A stretch of DNA of 64,000 nucleotides from Photorhabdus noenieputensis (GTDB lineage Bacteria > Pseudomonadota > Gammaproteobacteria > Enterobacterales > Enterobacteriaceae), in NCBI RefSeq assembly GCF_018448935.1, contig NZ_RCWC01000026.1, positions 1 through 64,000 on the forward strand, read 5' to 3'. A program made the translations under genes and the position numbers. The notes beneath the pieces were generated by a model. That model was given only the letters and a program-made list of their open reading frames with translations. It was not told the DNA's origin and made no database searches. How positions within the stretch are numbered: position 1 is the first letter of the stretch; each line of letters begins with the position of its first letter. This document shows positions 1-10,905 of the stretch, in pieces.

Positions 1-41
1 TTTTATGTCGTAACAGCGATATAAATCAAAAAGAATTCGGT

Positions 42-118
42 GGTGCGGTAGTTCAGTTGGTTAGAATACCGGCCTGTCACGCCGGGGGTCGCGGGTTCGA
101 GCCCCGTCCGCACCGCCA
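42..118 (+). tRNA. tRNA-Asp (anticodon GTC)
   Basis: A 77-base cloverleaf can be read directly. The acceptor stem GGTGCGG pairs with CCGCACC, the anticodon stem CCGGC/GCCGG encloses CTGTCAC with anticodon GTC, the T-arm contains GGTTCGAGCC, and the 3' CCA is encoded at 116-118. It is followed by a strong terminator. In other enterics a tRNA-Asp gene also lies in the yafD neighbourhood, which fits the next gene. Confidence 0.97.
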
Positions 119-131
119 CCTTAATTTGCAG

Positions 132-163
132 AAAAACCCTGAGAGAAATCTCAGGGTTTTTTG
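132..163 (+). terminator. Rho-independent terminator after tRNA-Asp
   Basis: A hairpin AACCCTGAGA / TCTCAGGGTT with a GAAA-type loop is followed by a T run (TTTTTT) about 15 bases after the tRNA. This is a classical intrinsic terminator. Confidence 0.9.
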
Positions 164-256
164 TCGTTTATGAGTATTAAAATCAATAATTACCTTATTA
201 TATTTGATAAAATCGGATAGTTTTTATAGTTATTCTGTATTTAAGAGGTTTTTTAC

Positions 257-1039
257 GTGGTAAAAAAAACCTATGCGATAAGGTATGTCGCAGGTCAACC
301 TGTTGAACGTGTTTTTCCTATGTCGACTCATCTGCTTGGGAATGCATTACCTGTAGGTACTCCTTTGATCACTGGCACAAATGAGCTTAGGGTTGTTGTA
401 TGGAATATCTATAAACAGCAGCGTCCTTCATGGAGAAAGGTTCTGAAGGAGCTAACTAACGAAAGCCAGTTGATTTTATTACAAGAAGCGCAGACAACTC
501 CTGATTTAGTTGAATTTGCTACTTCAAATTACTTGATAGCTGATCAAGTTCCTGCATTTTTATTACCACAACACCCCTCTGGTGTCATGACATTATCAAC
601 TTCTCATCCAGTCTATTGTTGCCCATTGAGAGAGAAAGAGCCTCTTTTACGTTTATCTAAATCAGCTCTCATCACTGTTTATCTTTTACAGGATAATCGT
701 CAGTTAATGGTTATTAATGTACATGCGATAAATTTCAGTTTTGGTGTGGATGTGTATAGCCGTCAGTTGAATAATATTGGTGCTCATGTTCGTTTACATA
801 ATGGTCCAGTAATTATGGCTGGTGATTTTAATGCATGGAGTAAGCAACGATTAAATGCTTTAAAACGCTTTACCAAATATTTACACCTTGAAGAAGTCTC
901 TTTTATTGATGACTGTCGAACAATCGCATTTGGTCGGCCTTTAGATTTTATTTTTTACCGAGAGTTGAATATTGCTGATGCTGTTGTGATACCTACTGAT
1001 GCTTCTGATCATAATCCTCTTATTGTAAATTTTTATTAA
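257..1039 (+). CDS. yafD: YafD-like endonuclease/exonuclease/phosphatase family protein
   Basis: The 260-residue protein resembles enterobacterial YafD, a member of the EEP (exonuclease-endonuclease-phosphatase) superfamily of Mg-dependent phosphodiesterases. Superfamily motifs are visible: VVWNIYKQQ near residue 50, LLQEAQ near 74, AGDFNAW near 192 (the catalytic D-x-N), and SDHNPL close to the C-terminus (the catalytic D-H). The start is a GTG with AAGAGG eight bases upstream. The exact substrate is not known. Its position next to tRNA-Asp fits the yafD neighbourhood of other enterics. Confidence 0.85.
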   Translation: MVKKTYAIRYVAGQPVERVFPMSTHLLGNALPVGTPLITGTNELRVVVWNIYKQQRPSWRKVLKELTNESQLILLQEAQTTPDLVEFATSNYLIADQVPAFLLPQHPSGVMTLSTSHPVYCCPLREKEPLLRLSKSALITVYLLQDNRQLMVINVHAINFSFGVDVYSRQLNNIGAHVRLHNGPVIMAGDFNAWSKQRLNALKRFTKYLHLEEVSFIDDCRTIAFGRPLDFIFYRELNIADAVVIPTDASDHNPLIVNFY

Positions 1040-1304
1040 TGCTTTGTTATAAGAATATATTCGTCTATTTATAATTAATTGAATTCTTATTTAATTATAA
1101 ATTAATATAACTTTATAACTAAAAAATATTATATCATTTTTGCTTTATTTTAATTATTTATTATGTATTGTGATGGATTTATATTTTAAAAATAAGAATT
1201 ATTTTATATAATATTTAAAAATGATGTCGATGTAAATATAGAATATATTTTTTCTGAATAAATTAAAATAAATGCCAGAGTAACCTGGCATTTATAAGTG
1301 AAAA
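1040..1304. other. AT-rich intergenic stretch between converging genes
   Basis: About 265 bases of very AT-rich DNA lie between the convergent yafD-like and permease genes. Apart from the permease terminator I see no gene or structured element. Confidence 0.6.
1271..1292 (-). terminator. Terminator of the amino acid permease gene
   Basis: An eight-base-pair palindrome AATGCCAG / CTGGCATT lies 12 bases past the permease stop. Read on the minus strand it is followed by a T-rich run, as expected of an intrinsic terminator. Confidence 0.8.
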
Positions 1305-2690
1305 TTATTTGTTTATCTGATGTGTTTGAGAAATACTTTTCTTTATGCTAAAGAAATAGGTGATTGATAATAAGATTACCCATACGATTCCCACAATTAA
1401 TGCAATGCGGGTTTTTTCGAAATAGCCCAGTAATACAATAACAAATACCATAAAGATAATGGTTAATGCAGGTGCTATTGGCCACATAGGAACGGGGAAT
1501 TTCAGGGTCTTAACTTCGTCTTTGCTCATTTTGCAGCGCATGGCAACCTGAGAAAGTAGGATCATCAACCATACCCATACAGTAGCAAATGTTGCGATAG
1601 AGGCAATGATAACGAAAATTTCTTCCGGAATCATATAGTTAAGTATAACCCCAATTAACAAAACTGCTGACATAACGATCACAGTCATCCAAGGTACGCC
1701 ATTACGGCTCAGCTTGGTGAATGATTTAGGCGCTTGTCCTTCTTGTGCCATGCCATACATCATACGACCAGCACCAAAAATATCGCTATTAATCGCTGAA
1801 ATTGCGGCAGTAATTACGACGATATTGAGAATATTGGCAGCAGAATTGATACCTAAGCTAGAAAAAATCTGTACGAATGGGCTACCTTCTTGACCGATCT
1901 GATTCCACGGATAGATACACATTAAAATAAACAGAGTCAGTACATAGAACAGCAGAATACGGAAAGGGACAGCGTTGATTGCTTTTGGAATCGTTTTTTC
2001 GGGGTTTTTGGCTTCACTGGCAGTAATACCAATGACTTCAATACCACCAAAAGCAAACATGACAATGGCGAGTGAAGCTATTACGCCACTGATGCCATTA
2101 GGCATAAAACCGCCATATTCCCACAAACTGGCAATGCCGGTTGCATGATCTGTTTCTTGGCCGAATCCATAGATCATGATAATTATTCCGCCGATAATCA
2201 TAGCGATAATTGCGGTGACTTTCACAATCGAAAGCCAGAATTCCATTTCACCGAAAATTTTCACATGGCAAAGATTAATTGCGCCGATAAAGCAGACAAT
2301 GCTTAGTACCCAGATCCATTGTTCCACATGGGGGAACCAGAGCTTCATATAGAAACCGAACGCAGTAACGTCAGCCAGACAGACGATCAGCATTTCGAAT
2401 ATATAATTCCATCCAGTTAGAAATCCGGCTAAAGGTCCGAGATAATGGCTGGCATAGTGTGAAAAAGAACCGGCTACTGGATGGTGAACAGCCATTTCGC
2501 CTAATGCACGCATTACCATAAATACGGCAGCACCGCCGATTAAATAGGCGAGTAATACGGCGGGTCCAGCTTGCTGAATAGCAGCTGCGGAGCCATAGAA
2601 CAGCCCTGTGCCTATTGCGGAGCCTAATGCCATAAAGCGGATGTGCCGCCCGGTTAGACCCCGTTTTAGCTGAGTTTCATTATTCTGCAT
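1305..2690 (-). CDS. proY: APC-family amino acid permease, ProY-like
   Basis: A 461-residue inner-membrane transporter of the amino acid/polyamine/organocation superfamily with about twelve hydrophobic segments. The N-terminal signature [20 protein letters not shown] is typical of the AAT family (AroP/ProY/LysP/GabP). The whole sequence follows E. coli ProY closely, including [25 protein letters not shown] and YPWNQIG. It probably imports proline or another neutral or aromatic amino acid by proton symport, and substrate cannot be fixed from sequence. It stands alone, convergent with the YafD-like gene and divergent from queE. Confidence 0.85.
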   Translation of the reverse strand: MQNNETQLKRGLTGRHIRFMALGSAIGTGLFYGSAAAIQQAGPAVLLAYLIGGAAVFMVMRALGEMAVHHPVAGSFSHYASHYLGPLAGFLTGWNYIFEMLIVCLADVTAFGFYMKLWFPHVEQWIWVLSIVCFIGAINLCHVKIFGEMEFWLSIVKVTAIIAMIIGGIIIMIYGFGQETDHATGIASLWEYGGFMPNGISGVIASLAIVMFAFGGIEVIGITASEAKNPEKTIPKAINAVPFRILLFYVLTLFILMCIYPWNQIGQEGSPFVQIFSSLGINSAANILNIVVITAAISAINSDIFGAGRMMYGMAQEGQAPKSFTKLSRNGVPWMTVIVMSAVLLIGVILNYMIPEEIFVIIASIATFATVWVWLMILLSQVAMRCKMSKDEVKTLKFPVPMWPIAPALTIIFMVFVIVLLGYFEKTRIALIVGIVWVILLSITYFFSIKKSISQTHQINK

Positions 2691-2860
2691 TATTTATTCC
2701 TGTCACTTTTTCAGTGCTAGATATATTTTAAGCACACAATGCCTCGACAAGTCGCACGTTAGCCAAGCGAAGCAAACCCCGTACCTTACCATAAAGATTG
2801 ATGTTCGCGGGATAGATATCTGCAATAATGCGCCCTTGCCTAATGAAACCAGAGATTTTT

Positions 2861-3532
2861 ATGTTTTACCCGATTAACGAAGTATTCCAGACATTGCAGG
2901 GAGAAGGTTTTTTTGCCGGAGTCCCGGCAATTTTTATTCGTCTGCAAGGATGTCCGGTTGGTTGTAGCTGGTGTGATACAAAACACACTTGGGAGAAAGA
3001 AGCGGAAAAGCAACGGACATTGGAAACAATTTTGCTAAAGACGAGTGAAAGCAATGAATGGAGTGAAGCATCTCCTAAGCAAATTGCAGCGCTGTTTGTT
3101 CAACAGAAATATACCGCACGTCATGTTGTTATTACTGGTGGTGAGCCTTGCCTTTACGATCTTATACCTCTGATCGAAGAGTTAGAAAGCCTTGGCTATC
3201 AATGTCAGATAGAAACCAGTGGTACGTATCATGTTAAGTGCTCTGCTGCTACTTGGGTGACAGTTTCACCAAAAGTTAACATGCGTGGTGGTTACCAGGT
3301 ATTGCAGCAAGCTTTGCAACGGGCTAATGAAATAAAATATCCGGTTGCTCGGGAAAGAGATATTGAAGCATTGGATGAGTTATTAGCGACATTGGATGAC
3401 AACTCATCGCGTATTATTGCACTGCAACCCATTAGCCAGAAAGAAGACGCTACTCGTTTATGTATTGAAACCTGTATTGCTCGTAATTGGCGATTTTCTA
3501 TGCAAACACATAAATATTTGAATATCGCCTGA
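2861..3532 (+). CDS. queE: 7-carboxy-7-deazaguanine synthase QueE
   Basis: A radical-SAM enzyme that converts 6-carboxy-tetrahydropterin to 7-carboxy-7-deazaguanine in the queuosine/preQ0 pathway. The radical-SAM cluster motif appears as CPVGCSWCDT. ITGGEPC is the glycine-rich SAM motif, and SPKVNMRGG matches E. coli QueE. I start at the ATG at 2861 (MFYPINEVFQTLQGEG), which gives 223 residues as in E. coli. The frame is open to an ATG at 2828, but those eleven extra residues are not family-like. queD lies convergent just downstream. Confidence 0.95.
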   Translation: MFYPINEVFQTLQGEGFFAGVPAIFIRLQGCPVGCSWCDTKHTWEKEAEKQRTLETILLKTSESNEWSEASPKQIAALFVQQKYTARHVVITGGEPCLYDLIPLIEELESLGYQCQIETSGTYHVKCSAATWVTVSPKVNMRGGYQVLQQALQRANEIKYPVARERDIEALDELLATLDDNSSRIIALQPISQKEDATRLCIETCIARNWRFSMQTHKYLNIA

Positions 3533-3536
3533 GAAA

Positions 3537-3576
3537 AGCTTACTGCACTGGAGGTTTCCTGGTGCAGTAAGTTGTT
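3537..3576. terminator. Bidirectional terminator between queE and queD
   Basis: An inverted repeat CTTACTGCAC (3539-3548) / GTGCAGTAAG (3562-3571) with internal pairing GAGG/CCTG fills the space between the two convergent queuosine genes. It can serve both strands. Confidence 0.75.
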
Positions 3577-3939
3577 TCATTTACCCCGGAAAATAGCCCC
3601 TGCGTTACAGGTTTCTTTCACCATAACGGCACTGAGTTGTGGAATTGTTGGTTTAACTTTATCCCAAATCCAGGTAGCTAATACTTCGCTGGTTGGATTT
3701 TCTAGTCCAGGGATATCATTCAGGTAATGGTGGTCTAGCTGTTCCCAAATGGGTTTGAATAGGGTTTTTAAATCGGCAAAGTCCATAATCCAGCCACTAT
3801 GAGGATCGACCTCCCCGGTAATTTCCAGCCGTACCATAAATGAGTGCCCATGTAAGCGACCGCATTTATGACCTTCTGGGACATGTGGCAGACGGTGGGC
3901 GGCTTCAAACTGAAAATCTTTAAAAATCGTTGTGCTCAT
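3577..3939 (-). CDS. queD: 6-carboxy-5,6,7,8-tetrahydropterin synthase QueD
   Basis: A PTPS-family enzyme that makes 6-carboxy-tetrahydropterin from dihydroneopterin triphosphate, the step before QueE. The zinc-binding histidines lie in AAHRLPH and GRLHGHSF, and the catalytic Cys is in HKCGRLHG. The family acid motif ENPTSEVLA and the terminal KETCNAG are also present. I chose the ATG at 3939 ([15 protein letters not shown], 120 residues) because GGAGAA lies just upstream and E. coli QueD starts there. An in-frame ATG seven codons upstream is less likely. Confidence 0.95.
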   Translation of the reverse strand: MSTTIFKDFQFEAAHRLPHVPEGHKCGRLHGHSFMVRLEITGEVDPHSGWIMDFADLKTLFKPIWEQLDHHYLNDIPGLENPTSEVLATWIWDKVKPTIPQLSAVMVKETCNAGAIFRGK

Positions 3940-4206
3940 AGTGGTTCTCCCTGACTTCAAAAAACCCGCTATTCTACCCGATATTCTGAATTAAACCCGG
4001 TTTTTTCATTTTTTTGCCATCGCTCTTATTAACTGTTTTATAGATATATTAAATCTGTAAATATGGTTAGGCGTTTTGGTTATTTGATATTGCGATAGTT
4101 TCTTTAAATAGTAACAAGTCGCTGAGATAACCTTACAAACCATCCCTATTTATTTTATTTACTAAAAATAACGGACATTGGTAATCGTAAAGGGCAGCAC
4201 AGGACA

Positions 4207-6009
4207 ATGAGCATAAAACCACCTTCAATTTCACTTCTTCCTGTTTCACCTGAACAGCTAGCGCGTTTGCAATCGGCTGTTGGGGATTTTTCACCGACTC
4301 AATTAGCCTGGCTGTCTGGTTATTTTTGGGGAATGGTAAATCAACAGCCACAGGTTCAGGTTGTGGCTCCGGCTGTTCCGGCACAGGAGACGATCACATT
4401 AATTTCAGCTTCACAAACGGGTAATGCTCGTCGTTTAGCTGAGCAGCTCCGTGATGATTTGTTGGCAGAGAAACTTAATGTCAATCTGTTCAATGCCGGT
4501 GATTATAAATTCAAACAAATTGCTCAAGAGAAGGTACTGATAATTATTGCTTCTACTCAAGGTGAGGGAGAACCTGCGGAGGAAGCAGTTGCATTATATA
4601 AATATCTCTATTCTAAGAAAGCACCGAAATTGAATGGTACGGTATTTGCGGTTTTTGGTCTGGGTGATACTTCTTATGAGCGCTTCTGCCAGGCTGGAAA
4701 AGATTTCGATGATCGTCTGAATGAATTAGGTGCGCAACGACTTCTGGAGCGTGTGGATGGTGATGTGGAATATCAACAGGCTGCGGCTCAGTGGCGTAAA
4801 CAATTAACTGGAATCTTGAAACAGCGTATCCCGGCAGAGATAGGGACTGTGATTACTTCTGCACCGAATGGATCGGTAAATGAAATTTTCTCAACTTCTT
4901 ATACTAAACAGACGCCATTGACTGCGGCCTTAGCTACCCGTCAGAAAATAACGGGACGTGGTTCTGATAAGGATGTTCGTCATATTGAAATTGATCTGGG
5001 TGATTCGGGTCTGCGTTATCAACCAGGTGATGCTCTGGGCGTCTGGTTTGAAAATGATCCGGAGCTAGTGGATGAAGTATTGAATTTGCTCTGGTTGGAA
5101 GGAACAGAACAGGTTGAAGTTAATGGTCAGAAATTGTCATTAAGGGAAGCACTGATCAGCCATGTTGAGTTAACCCAAAATACCAGTGTGATTGTGGAAA
5201 AATACGCAGCTCTCGCGAAAGATGAAAAATTACTTTCTTTGATTGCGGATAAACAAGCATTACAGCAATACGCTCGCAATAAACCGATCGCCGATATGAT
5301 AAGAGAAGCGGCTTCTCAGCCGGAGGCTCAGCAATTTATTGATTTGCTCCGGCCTTTGACGCCAAGGCTCTATTCGATTTCTTCTTCTCAGGCAGAAATG
5401 GAAAATGAGGTTCATCTTACAGTTGGCGTGGTGCGTTATGAAATTGATGGACGGGTCCGTACCGGTGGTGCATCCGGTTATTTAGCCGATCGCTTACAGG
5501 AAAATGGCGATCTTCGTATTTTTATTGAGCGTAACGATAATTTTCGTCTGCCTGCTAATCCACGTACGCCTGTCATTATGATTGGACCGGGAACCGGAAT
5601 TGCGCCATTTCGGGCATTTATGCAGCAAAGGGAGGCTGATGGCGCTGAAGGGAAAAATTGGTTGTTCTTTGGTAATCCACATTTTACTGAAGATTTTCTC
5701 TATCAAGTGGAGTGGCAGCGTTATGTCAAAGATGGTTTGTTAACTCGCATTGATTTGGCATGGTCCCGTGATCAACAGCATAAAGTTTATGTTCAGGACA
5801 AGCTGCGTGAGCAAGGTGAAGAAGTATGGCGTTGGATAGAGGAAGGAGCACATCTGTACGTGTGTGGTGATGCAAACCGCATGGCTAAAGATGTGGAACA
5901 TGCGTTGTTGGATATTATTACTGAGCATGGCGACATGGATAGCGAACAGGCAGATGAATTTTTAAGTGAACTGCGTCTTGAACGCCGTTATCAGAGGGAT
6001 GTGTACTAA
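4207..6009 (+). CDS. cysJ: Sulfite reductase [NADPH] flavoprotein alpha subunit CysJ
   Basis: A 600-residue diflavin reductase that passes electrons from NADPH through FAD and FMN to CysI. An N-terminal flavodoxin-like FMN domain covers about residues 60-200 ([39 protein letters not shown]). The FAD domain includes RLYSISSSQ and [10 protein letters not shown]. The NADPH domain shows [12 protein letters not shown] and [13 protein letters not shown], and the protein ends in RRYQRDVY. Length matches the family. The stop overlaps the cysI start by one base, so the genes are translationally coupled. CysB-dependent control is expected by homology, but I could not place a binding site. Confidence 0.97.
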   Translation: MSIKPPSISLLPVSPEQLARLQSAVGDFSPTQLAWLSGYFWGMVNQQPQVQVVAPAVPAQETITLISASQTGNARRLAEQLRDDLLAEKLNVNLFNAGDYKFKQIAQEKVLIIIASTQGEGEPAEEAVALYKYLYSKKAPKLNGTVFAVFGLGDTSYERFCQAGKDFDDRLNELGAQRLLERVDGDVEYQQAAAQWRKQLTGILKQRIPAEIGTVITSAPNGSVNEIFSTSYTKQTPLTAALATRQKITGRGSDKDVRHIEIDLGDSGLRYQPGDALGVWFENDPELVDEVLNLLWLEGTEQVEVNGQKLSLREALISHVELTQNTSVIVEKYAALAKDEKLLSLIADKQALQQYARNKPIADMIREAASQPEAQQFIDLLRPLTPRLYSISSSQAEMENEVHLTVGVVRYEIDGRVRTGGASGYLADRLQENGDLRIFIERNDNFRLPANPRTPVIMIGPGTGIAPFRAFMQQREADGAEGKNWLFFGNPHFTEDFLYQVEWQRYVKDGLLTRIDLAWSRDQQHKVYVQDKLREQGEEVWRWIEEGAHLYVCGDANRMAKDVEHALLDIITEHGDMDSEQADEFLSELRLERRYQRDVY

Positions 6010-7739
6010 TGAACGATAAACAACATGGTCCTTTGATTGTTGAAGGTAAACTGGCTGACAGTGAGCGTATGAAGCAGGAAAGCAACTTCCTGCGAGGAAC
6101 GATTAGCGAAGATTTAACTAATGGTTTGACGGGAGGTTTTGCAGGGGACAATTTCCTGTTGATTCGTTTTCATGGCATGTATCAGCAGGATGATCGTGAT
6201 ATCCGAGCCGAACGTACAGAGCAAAAATTGGAGCCACGTCATGCAATGATGTTGCGCTGTCGTCTGCCGGGTGGCGTGATTACGCCACAGCAATGGTTAG
6301 GTATTGATAAGTTTGCTGCGGAGAATACGCTTTATGGCAGTATCCGTTTAACGAACCGACAGACATTTCAATTTCATGGCATTCTAAAAGGAAATGTAAA
6401 ACCTGCGCATCAATTGCTGAATCAAGTTGGACTGGATTCGCTTGCGACGGCAAATGACGTTAACCGGAATGTACTTTGTACCTCGAATCCTATTCAATCA
6501 GAATTACATCAGCAAGCTTACGAATGGGCGAAGAAAATCTCAGAGCATCTACTGCCACGTACCCGTGCTTATGCTGAACTCTGGTTAGATAAAGAAAAAG
6601 TCGCAACGACCGATGAAGAGCCGATTCTTGGGCCAACTTATTTGCCGCGTAAGTTCAAAACTACGGTAGTCATTCCTCCACAGAATGATGTTGATCTACA
6701 TGCTAACGATCTGAACTTTGTCGCTATTTCAGAAGGTGACAAGCTGGTTGGTTTTAACGTGCTAGTGGGTGGTGGTTTGGCGATGACTCACGGCGATAAA
6801 AATACCTACCCACGTATGGCGAGTGAGTTTGGTTATATTCCACTTGAGCACACATTGGCAATTGCGGAAGCTGTGGTGACAACTCAGCGTGACTGGGGTA
6901 ATCGGACGGAACGTAAAAATGCCAAAACCAAATATACGTTGGAGCGGGTTGGTGTAGACACTTTTAGAGAAGAGGTGGAGAGACGCGCCGGAGTGAAATT
7001 TGAGGCAATTCGGCCTTATGAATTTACTGGTCGTGGTGATCAAATTGGCTGGCTGAAAGGCATCGATGATAAATGGCATTTGACGCTGTTTATTGAGAAT
7101 GGTCGCCTTTTGGACTATCCCGACAGGCCGCTGAAAAGCGGTGTTGCTGAAATTGCAAAAATACATAAAGGGGATTTTCGCCTGACGGCCAATCAGAACT
7201 TAATCATTGCTGGTATTCCTGCAAGTGAGAAACAACGCATTGAAACTATCGCCCGTCAGCATGGATTGATTGACGATAAAACCACAGTTCAGCGTGAAAA
7301 CTCAATGGCTTGTGTCTCTTTCCCAACTTGCCCATTGGCAATGGCTGAGGCTGAACGTTTTTTACCGGAGTTTGTCACCCATGTTGAACAACTGATGAAT
7401 AAGCATGGGATTGGAGATGAACATATTGTTTTGCGGGTGACGGGGTGCCCGAATGGTTGTGGTAGAGCGATGTTGGCGGAGGTAGGGTTAGTCGGTAAAG
7501 CGCTTGATCGTTATAACCTATATCTTGGTGGTAATCGGATTGGCACTCGTATTCCACGCATGTATAAAGAAAATATCAGCTCACAAGCGATCTTATCCAT
7601 CATGGATGAACTTATTGGGCGTTGGGCGACAGGGCGGCAGCCAAATGAAGGTTTTGGCGATTTCCTGATCCGCACGGATATTATCAAGCCGGTACTGGAT
7701 TCAGCCCGCGATTTTTACGATTGGCAGGAGGCGGTATGA
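6009..7739 (+). CDS. cysI: Sulfite reductase hemoprotein beta subunit CysI
   Basis: A 576-residue assimilatory sulfite reductase subunit that performs the six-electron reduction of sulfite to sulfide. Four cysteines for the siroheme-4Fe4S centre are visible in [10 protein letters not shown] (about residues 434 and 440) and TGCPNGCGR (about 480 and 484). Siroheme-binding arginines lie in the [12 protein letters not shown] region. It shares a one-base overlap with cysJ and a four-base overlap with cysH. The siroheme cofactor is made by CysG, encoded about 2 kb downstream. Confidence 0.97.
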   Translation: MNDKQHGPLIVEGKLADSERMKQESNFLRGTISEDLTNGLTGGFAGDNFLLIRFHGMYQQDDRDIRAERTEQKLEPRHAMMLRCRLPGGVITPQQWLGIDKFAAENTLYGSIRLTNRQTFQFHGILKGNVKPAHQLLNQVGLDSLATANDVNRNVLCTSNPIQSELHQQAYEWAKKISEHLLPRTRAYAELWLDKEKVATTDEEPILGPTYLPRKFKTTVVIPPQNDVDLHANDLNFVAISEGDKLVGFNVLVGGGLAMTHGDKNTYPRMASEFGYIPLEHTLAIAEAVVTTQRDWGNRTERKNAKTKYTLERVGVDTFREEVERRAGVKFEAIRPYEFTGRGDQIGWLKGIDDKWHLTLFIENGRLLDYPDRPLKSGVAEIAKIHKGDFRLTANQNLIIAGIPASEKQRIETIARQHGLIDDKTTVQRENSMACVSFPTCPLAMAEAERFLPEFVTHVEQLMNKHGIGDEHIVLRVTGCPNGCGRAMLAEVGLVGKALDRYNLYLGGNRIGTRIPRMYKENISSQAILSIMDELIGRWATGRQPNEGFGDFLIRTDIIKPVLDSARDFYDWQEAV

Positions 7740-8470
7740 GCCAATTCAACTTATCTCAATGTGTCAGTATGACTGCTGAACAGCAAGCGCAATCACTGGC
7801 TGAGATTAATCTTCGGCTTGAAATGATGGATGCTCGCCAGAGGGTAAACTGGGCATTGGAAAATTTGCCAGGGGAGTTTGTTCTTTCCTCCAGTTTTGGT
7901 ATTCAGGCGGCGGTATGTCTTCATTTAGTGACACAAGAATATCCTGATATTCCGGTCATACTTACTGATACCGGTTATCTATTTCCTGAAACTTATCAAT
8001 TCATAGATAAACTCACAACACAGTTGAAACTGAATTTACAAGTATTTAGTGCTGAGCATTCTCCGGCTTGGCAGGAAGCTCGCTATGGGAAATTGTGGGA
8101 ACAAGGCGTGGAAGGAATAGAACGCTATAATCAGATTAATAAAGTTGAACCAATGAATCGGGCTTTGAAAAATCTGAGAGCACAAAGTTGGTTTGCTGGT
8201 TTACGCCGTCAGCAATCTGAAAGTCGATCAAAATTACCGGTTCTGGCTGTACAGCGCGGAGTATTTAAGATCTTGCCAATTATCGACTGGGATAACCGGC
8301 GTGTACATCAATATCTGACAAAGCATGACTTGGAATATCATCCATTATGGGAACAAGGTTATCTTTCTGTTGGTGACATCCATACAACTCAAAAATGGGA
8401 ACCGGGTATGAGTGAAGAACAAACCCGTTTTTTTGGCTTGAAGCGAGAATGTGGGTTACATGAGAATTAA
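7736..8470 (+). CDS. cysH: PAPS (phosphoadenylyl-sulfate) reductase CysH
   Basis: Thioredoxin-dependent reduction of PAPS to sulfite and PAP. The start at 7736 is preceded by AGGAGG and overlaps the cysI stop as ATGA. This gives 244 residues, the same as E. coli, whereas an upstream in-frame start would add five residues and ignore the ribosome-binding site. The PP-loop-like [11 protein letters not shown] near residue 50, the substrate-binding [11 protein letters not shown] and the C-terminal catalytic Cys in ECGLHEN are visible. Confidence 0.96.
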   Translation: MSQFNLSQCVSMTAEQQAQSLAEINLRLEMMDARQRVNWALENLPGEFVLSSSFGIQAAVCLHLVTQEYPDIPVILTDTGYLFPETYQFIDKLTTQLKLNLQVFSAEHSPAWQEARYGKLWEQGVEGIERYNQINKVEPMNRALKNLRAQSWFAGLRRQQSESRSKLPVLAVQRGVFKILPIIDWDNRRVHQYLTKHDLEYHPLWEQGYLSVGDIHTTQKWEPGMSEEQTRFFGLKRECGLHEN

Positions 8471-8507
8471 AAAACCGGTATTTCCTGAGTGGGATTGATG
8501 ATAAAGC

Positions 8508-8531
8508 CCTCGCTTTGTTTTAAGGCGAGGG
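8508..8531 (+). terminator. Putative terminator after cysJIH
   Basis: CCCTCGC (8508-8514) and GCGAGGG (8525-8531) form a GC-rich stem 37 bases after the cysH stop. There is no long T run after it, so termination efficiency is uncertain. Confidence 0.5.
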
Positions 8532-8587
8532 TGATGATTAATATAAATAGTCTGAAAGACAATTTAGTCCTGATGTGTAATGGATTT

Positions 8588-8944
8588 TTACGCGTGTTTC
8601 ATTCGTTCATTTAAAGTTTCAATGATGAACGCATTCACCGAAATCTGATGCTCGGCTGCTGCGCAATGCAATCGCTCTCCAAATGATTCGGGGTAGCGCA
8701 GAGTAAATGTTTTGATTTTTTCTTGCCTTGCATAAGGTTCAATACCTGATGCGCTACAATCTTCAAGATATTCATGTAGAGATATTTTACCCTCATCTTG
8801 CAACCCCTGAATACTATCAGAGATAAAATCACAATAACCAGACAGCCCTAAAAATTTACCCCTGAACATGCCAATTTCTGGCACGTAACTAATAATAGCC
8901 TGCTGTCCGGCTATTACCATTGTATTTTGTACTGTCATCTTCAT
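8588..8944 (-). CDS. hicB: HicB-family antitoxin
   Basis: A 118-residue protein with a HicB-type partial RNase-H-like N-terminal fold (YVPEIGMFRGKFLGLSG, then SIQGLQDEG). A C-terminal ribbon-helix-helix DNA-binding segment follows (FTLRYPESFGERLHCAAAEHQISVNAFI). It overlaps the toxin gene by four bases (ATGA), so the pair is coupled with the toxin first. HicB antitoxins bind HicA and repress their own operon, and a fitting four-copy operator lies at 9235-9295. Confidence 0.88.
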   Translation of the reverse strand: MKMTVQNTMVIAGQQAIISYVPEIGMFRGKFLGLSGYCDFISDSIQGLQDEGKISLHEYLEDCSASGIEPYARQEKIKTFTLRYPESFGERLHCAAAEHQISVNAFIIETLNERMKHA

Positions 8945-9216
8945 GGCTCAACTCCTATGCTTTCTAACCATTCTCGTAGGCTGACGACGGCCCCTTTGTC
9001 AGTATTTGGTGAGGGATGTGGACGGTGAAACCTGGCAATACTATCGTTTAGCAACAGCCTGCAACGTGAACCTTTCCCCTCTTTAACCTCACCTCCCAGA
9101 GCGATTATGAGTGATTCCACGTCAGACCACTTAATTCCCGCAGGAACAGGCATTTTAAATATCTGCTCCAACGTATTTTTTTGCCTCTTCCTGAGCATTG
9201 AAACCTGTTCTTTCAT
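8941..9216 (-). CDS. hicA: HicA-family mRNA interferase toxin
   Basis: A 91-residue HicA/YcfA-like double-stranded-RNA-binding-fold protein (IKWSDVESLIIALGGEVKEG, then KGSRCRLLL). The His-containing active-site loop reads ARFHRPHPSPN, and KGAVVSLREWLESIGV follows. HicA toxins cleave mRNA and tmRNA. The usual start could be the Met at 9198 instead of 9216, since neither has a strong ribosome-binding site. The pair sits between cysH and cysG, separating two sulfur operons that a common ancestor may have held closer together. Confidence 0.88.
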   Translation of the reverse strand: MKEQVSMLRKRQKNTLEQIFKMPVPAGIKWSDVESLIIALGGEVKEGKGSRCRLLLNDSIARFHRPHPSPNTDKGAVVSLREWLESIGVEP

Positions 9217-9234
9217 TTCTCGTATTGCTTTCTG

Positions 9235-9295
9235 TGAAGTCAGATTATGAAGTTATATTGAACTCAATGACATATGAAGTCAAATTTTGAAGTCA
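9235..9295. promoter_or_regulatory. Putative HicB operator: four TGAAGTCA-like boxes
   Basis: Direct copies TGAAGTCA (9235), TGAAGTTA (9248), TGAAGTCA (9275) and TGAAGTCA (9288) lie just upstream of hicA. They form two pairs, each with 13-bp centre spacing, and the pairs start 40 bp apart. Such repeated half-sites suit a dimeric ribbon-helix-helix repressor like HicB. Function is inferred from position and repetition. Confidence 0.6.
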
Positions 9296-9483
9296 TTTAC
9301 TTTTCCTGCCCTTAGCGATTTAGTGCAAAAAAACACACTAGCCCTGTTCTAGAGAGGTTGGCTATATTCCATTACAGAACATCAAATTCTTTTTTGTCAT
9401 TTTATAACTTTACCGCTGACTCATATATTCATTCGAAACAGTTTCAGTACTTATAAATATTTCACTGGATATCAAGGGCAATT

Positions 9484-10896
9484 GTGGATTACTTACCGAT
9501 ATTTGTTGAGCTGAAAGGGCGGCTTGTATTACTTGTCGGTGGTGGAGAGGTGGCTGCACGTAAGGCGACTCTACTACTACGGGCAGGTGCATTATTACAG
9601 GTTGTAGCGCCTGAATTGAGTTCTGAATTACAACAGCGTTATCAAGCTGGTGAGTTGGAATGGTATCAAGGAGAATTCCAGCCTGAATATCTTGATGGCA
9701 TCTTTTTAGTTATTGCGGCGACTGATGATCGTATTCTAAATCATCAGGTTTTTTCTGAGACTGATAAGCGAGGTATTTTGGTCAATGTCGTTGATGATCA
9801 AGCTCATTGCTCATTTATTTTTCCATCAATTATCGACCGTTCTCCGGTCTTGGTGGCGATCTCATCGGCGGGAAAAGCGCCGGTATTAGCGCGTTTAATT
9901 CGCGAGAAACTGGAAGCGTTACTGCCTTCCAGTCTTGGCACGATGGCAAAAATCGCCGGGAAGTGGCGTGAGAGAGTAAAACAGCGATTCACTTCTATGC
10001 GTCAGCGTCGCTCTTTTTGGGAACAGGCTTTCAATGGTCGTTTCGCTATGTTGGTTGCAAACGGCCAGATCCAACAGGCGGAAAAACAGCTTGAACAACA
10101 ACTGGAACAGTCTGATTCGCAGGGAGAACTGGCTCTGGTTGGGGCAGGGCCTGGTGATCCGGGATTGCTGACGTTAAAGGGATTGCAGGTTATTCAGCAA
10201 GCTGATGTAGTGCTTTACGATCATTTGGTCAGCAGCGAGGTACTAGATCTGGTTCGCCGTGATGCAGATAAAATTTGCGTTGGCAAAAGAGCGGGTAATC
10301 ACTCCGTTTCTCAAGAGGAAACTAACCAGTTGATAGTGAAATTTGCCAGACAGGGGAAAAAAGTTGTTCGTCTTAAAGGCGGTGATCCCTTTATCTTTGG
10401 CCGTGGTGGTGAGGAATTACAGGTTGCAGCATCAGCAGGCATTCCTTTTCAGGTGGTACCGGGAATTACTGCCGCCATCGGGGCGACGGCTTACGCGGGA
10501 ATTCCTCTGACTCACCGGGAACACTCACAGAGTATCACTTTCATTACAGGTCATTGTCGAGAAAAGGGTAATGAGTTGGATTGGCCGGCTTTAGCCAGAG
10601 GTCATCAGACTCTGGCGATTTATATGGGGACGGTCAAAGCCGCCTTAATAAGTCATCAATTAATTTTACATGGGCGAGCAGAAGATACGCCGGTAGCCGT
10701 CATTGGTTGTGGTACTCGTCTGGAACAGCAAGTGTTAACCGGCACTTTGCTTGAACTGGAACAGTTAGCACAGCAGGCACCGTCGCCAGCCTTACTGGTG
10801 GTGGGAGAGGTGGCTCAACTTCACCATCAGATAGCTTGGTTTGGGCAGCAATCTATTGCCAAAATAAGCCGTCCGGCAGTAGTCGATTTTGCATAA
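9484..10896 (+). CDS. cysG: Siroheme synthase CysG (multifunctional)
   Basis: A 470-residue enzyme with an N-terminal precorrin-2 dehydrogenase/sirohydrochlorin ferrochelatase half ([34 protein letters not shown]). The C-terminal uroporphyrinogen-III methyltransferase half starts near residue 210 ([40 protein letters not shown]). It makes siroheme for CysI. The start is GTG (GTGGATTAC), and no upstream ATG fits. It leads an apparent cysG-cysD-cysN-cysC operon with gaps of 9, 11 and 1 bases. Confidence 0.96.
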   Translation: MDYLPIFVELKGRLVLLVGGGEVAARKATLLLRAGALLQVVAPELSSELQQRYQAGELEWYQGEFQPEYLDGIFLVIAATDDRILNHQVFSETDKRGILVNVVDDQAHCSFIFPSIIDRSPVLVAISSAGKAPVLARLIREKLEALLPSSLGTMAKIAGKWRERVKQRFTSMRQRRSFWEQAFNGRFAMLVANGQIQQAEKQLEQQLEQSDSQGELALVGAGPGDPGLLTLKGLQVIQQADVVLYDHLVSSEVLDLVRRDADKICVGKRAGNHSVSQEETNQLIVKFARQGKKVVRLKGGDPFIFGRGGEELQVAASAGIPFQVVPGITAAIGATAYAGIPLTHREHSQSITFITGHCREKGNELDWPALARGHQTLAIYMGTVKAALISHQLILHGRAEDTPVAVIGCGTRLEQQVLTGTLLELEQLAQQAPSPALLVVGEVAQLHHQIAWFGQQSIAKISRPAVVDFA

Positions 10897-10905
10897 GGAG
10901 TTGTA

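Noticed and set aside
2691-2860. A GC-richer leader upstream of queE that could be a preQ1 or pterin riboswitch
   Set aside because: I could not fit it to the known preQ1 riboswitch classes by eye (no AAAAAACUA tail or matching pseudoknot), so I do not annotate one.
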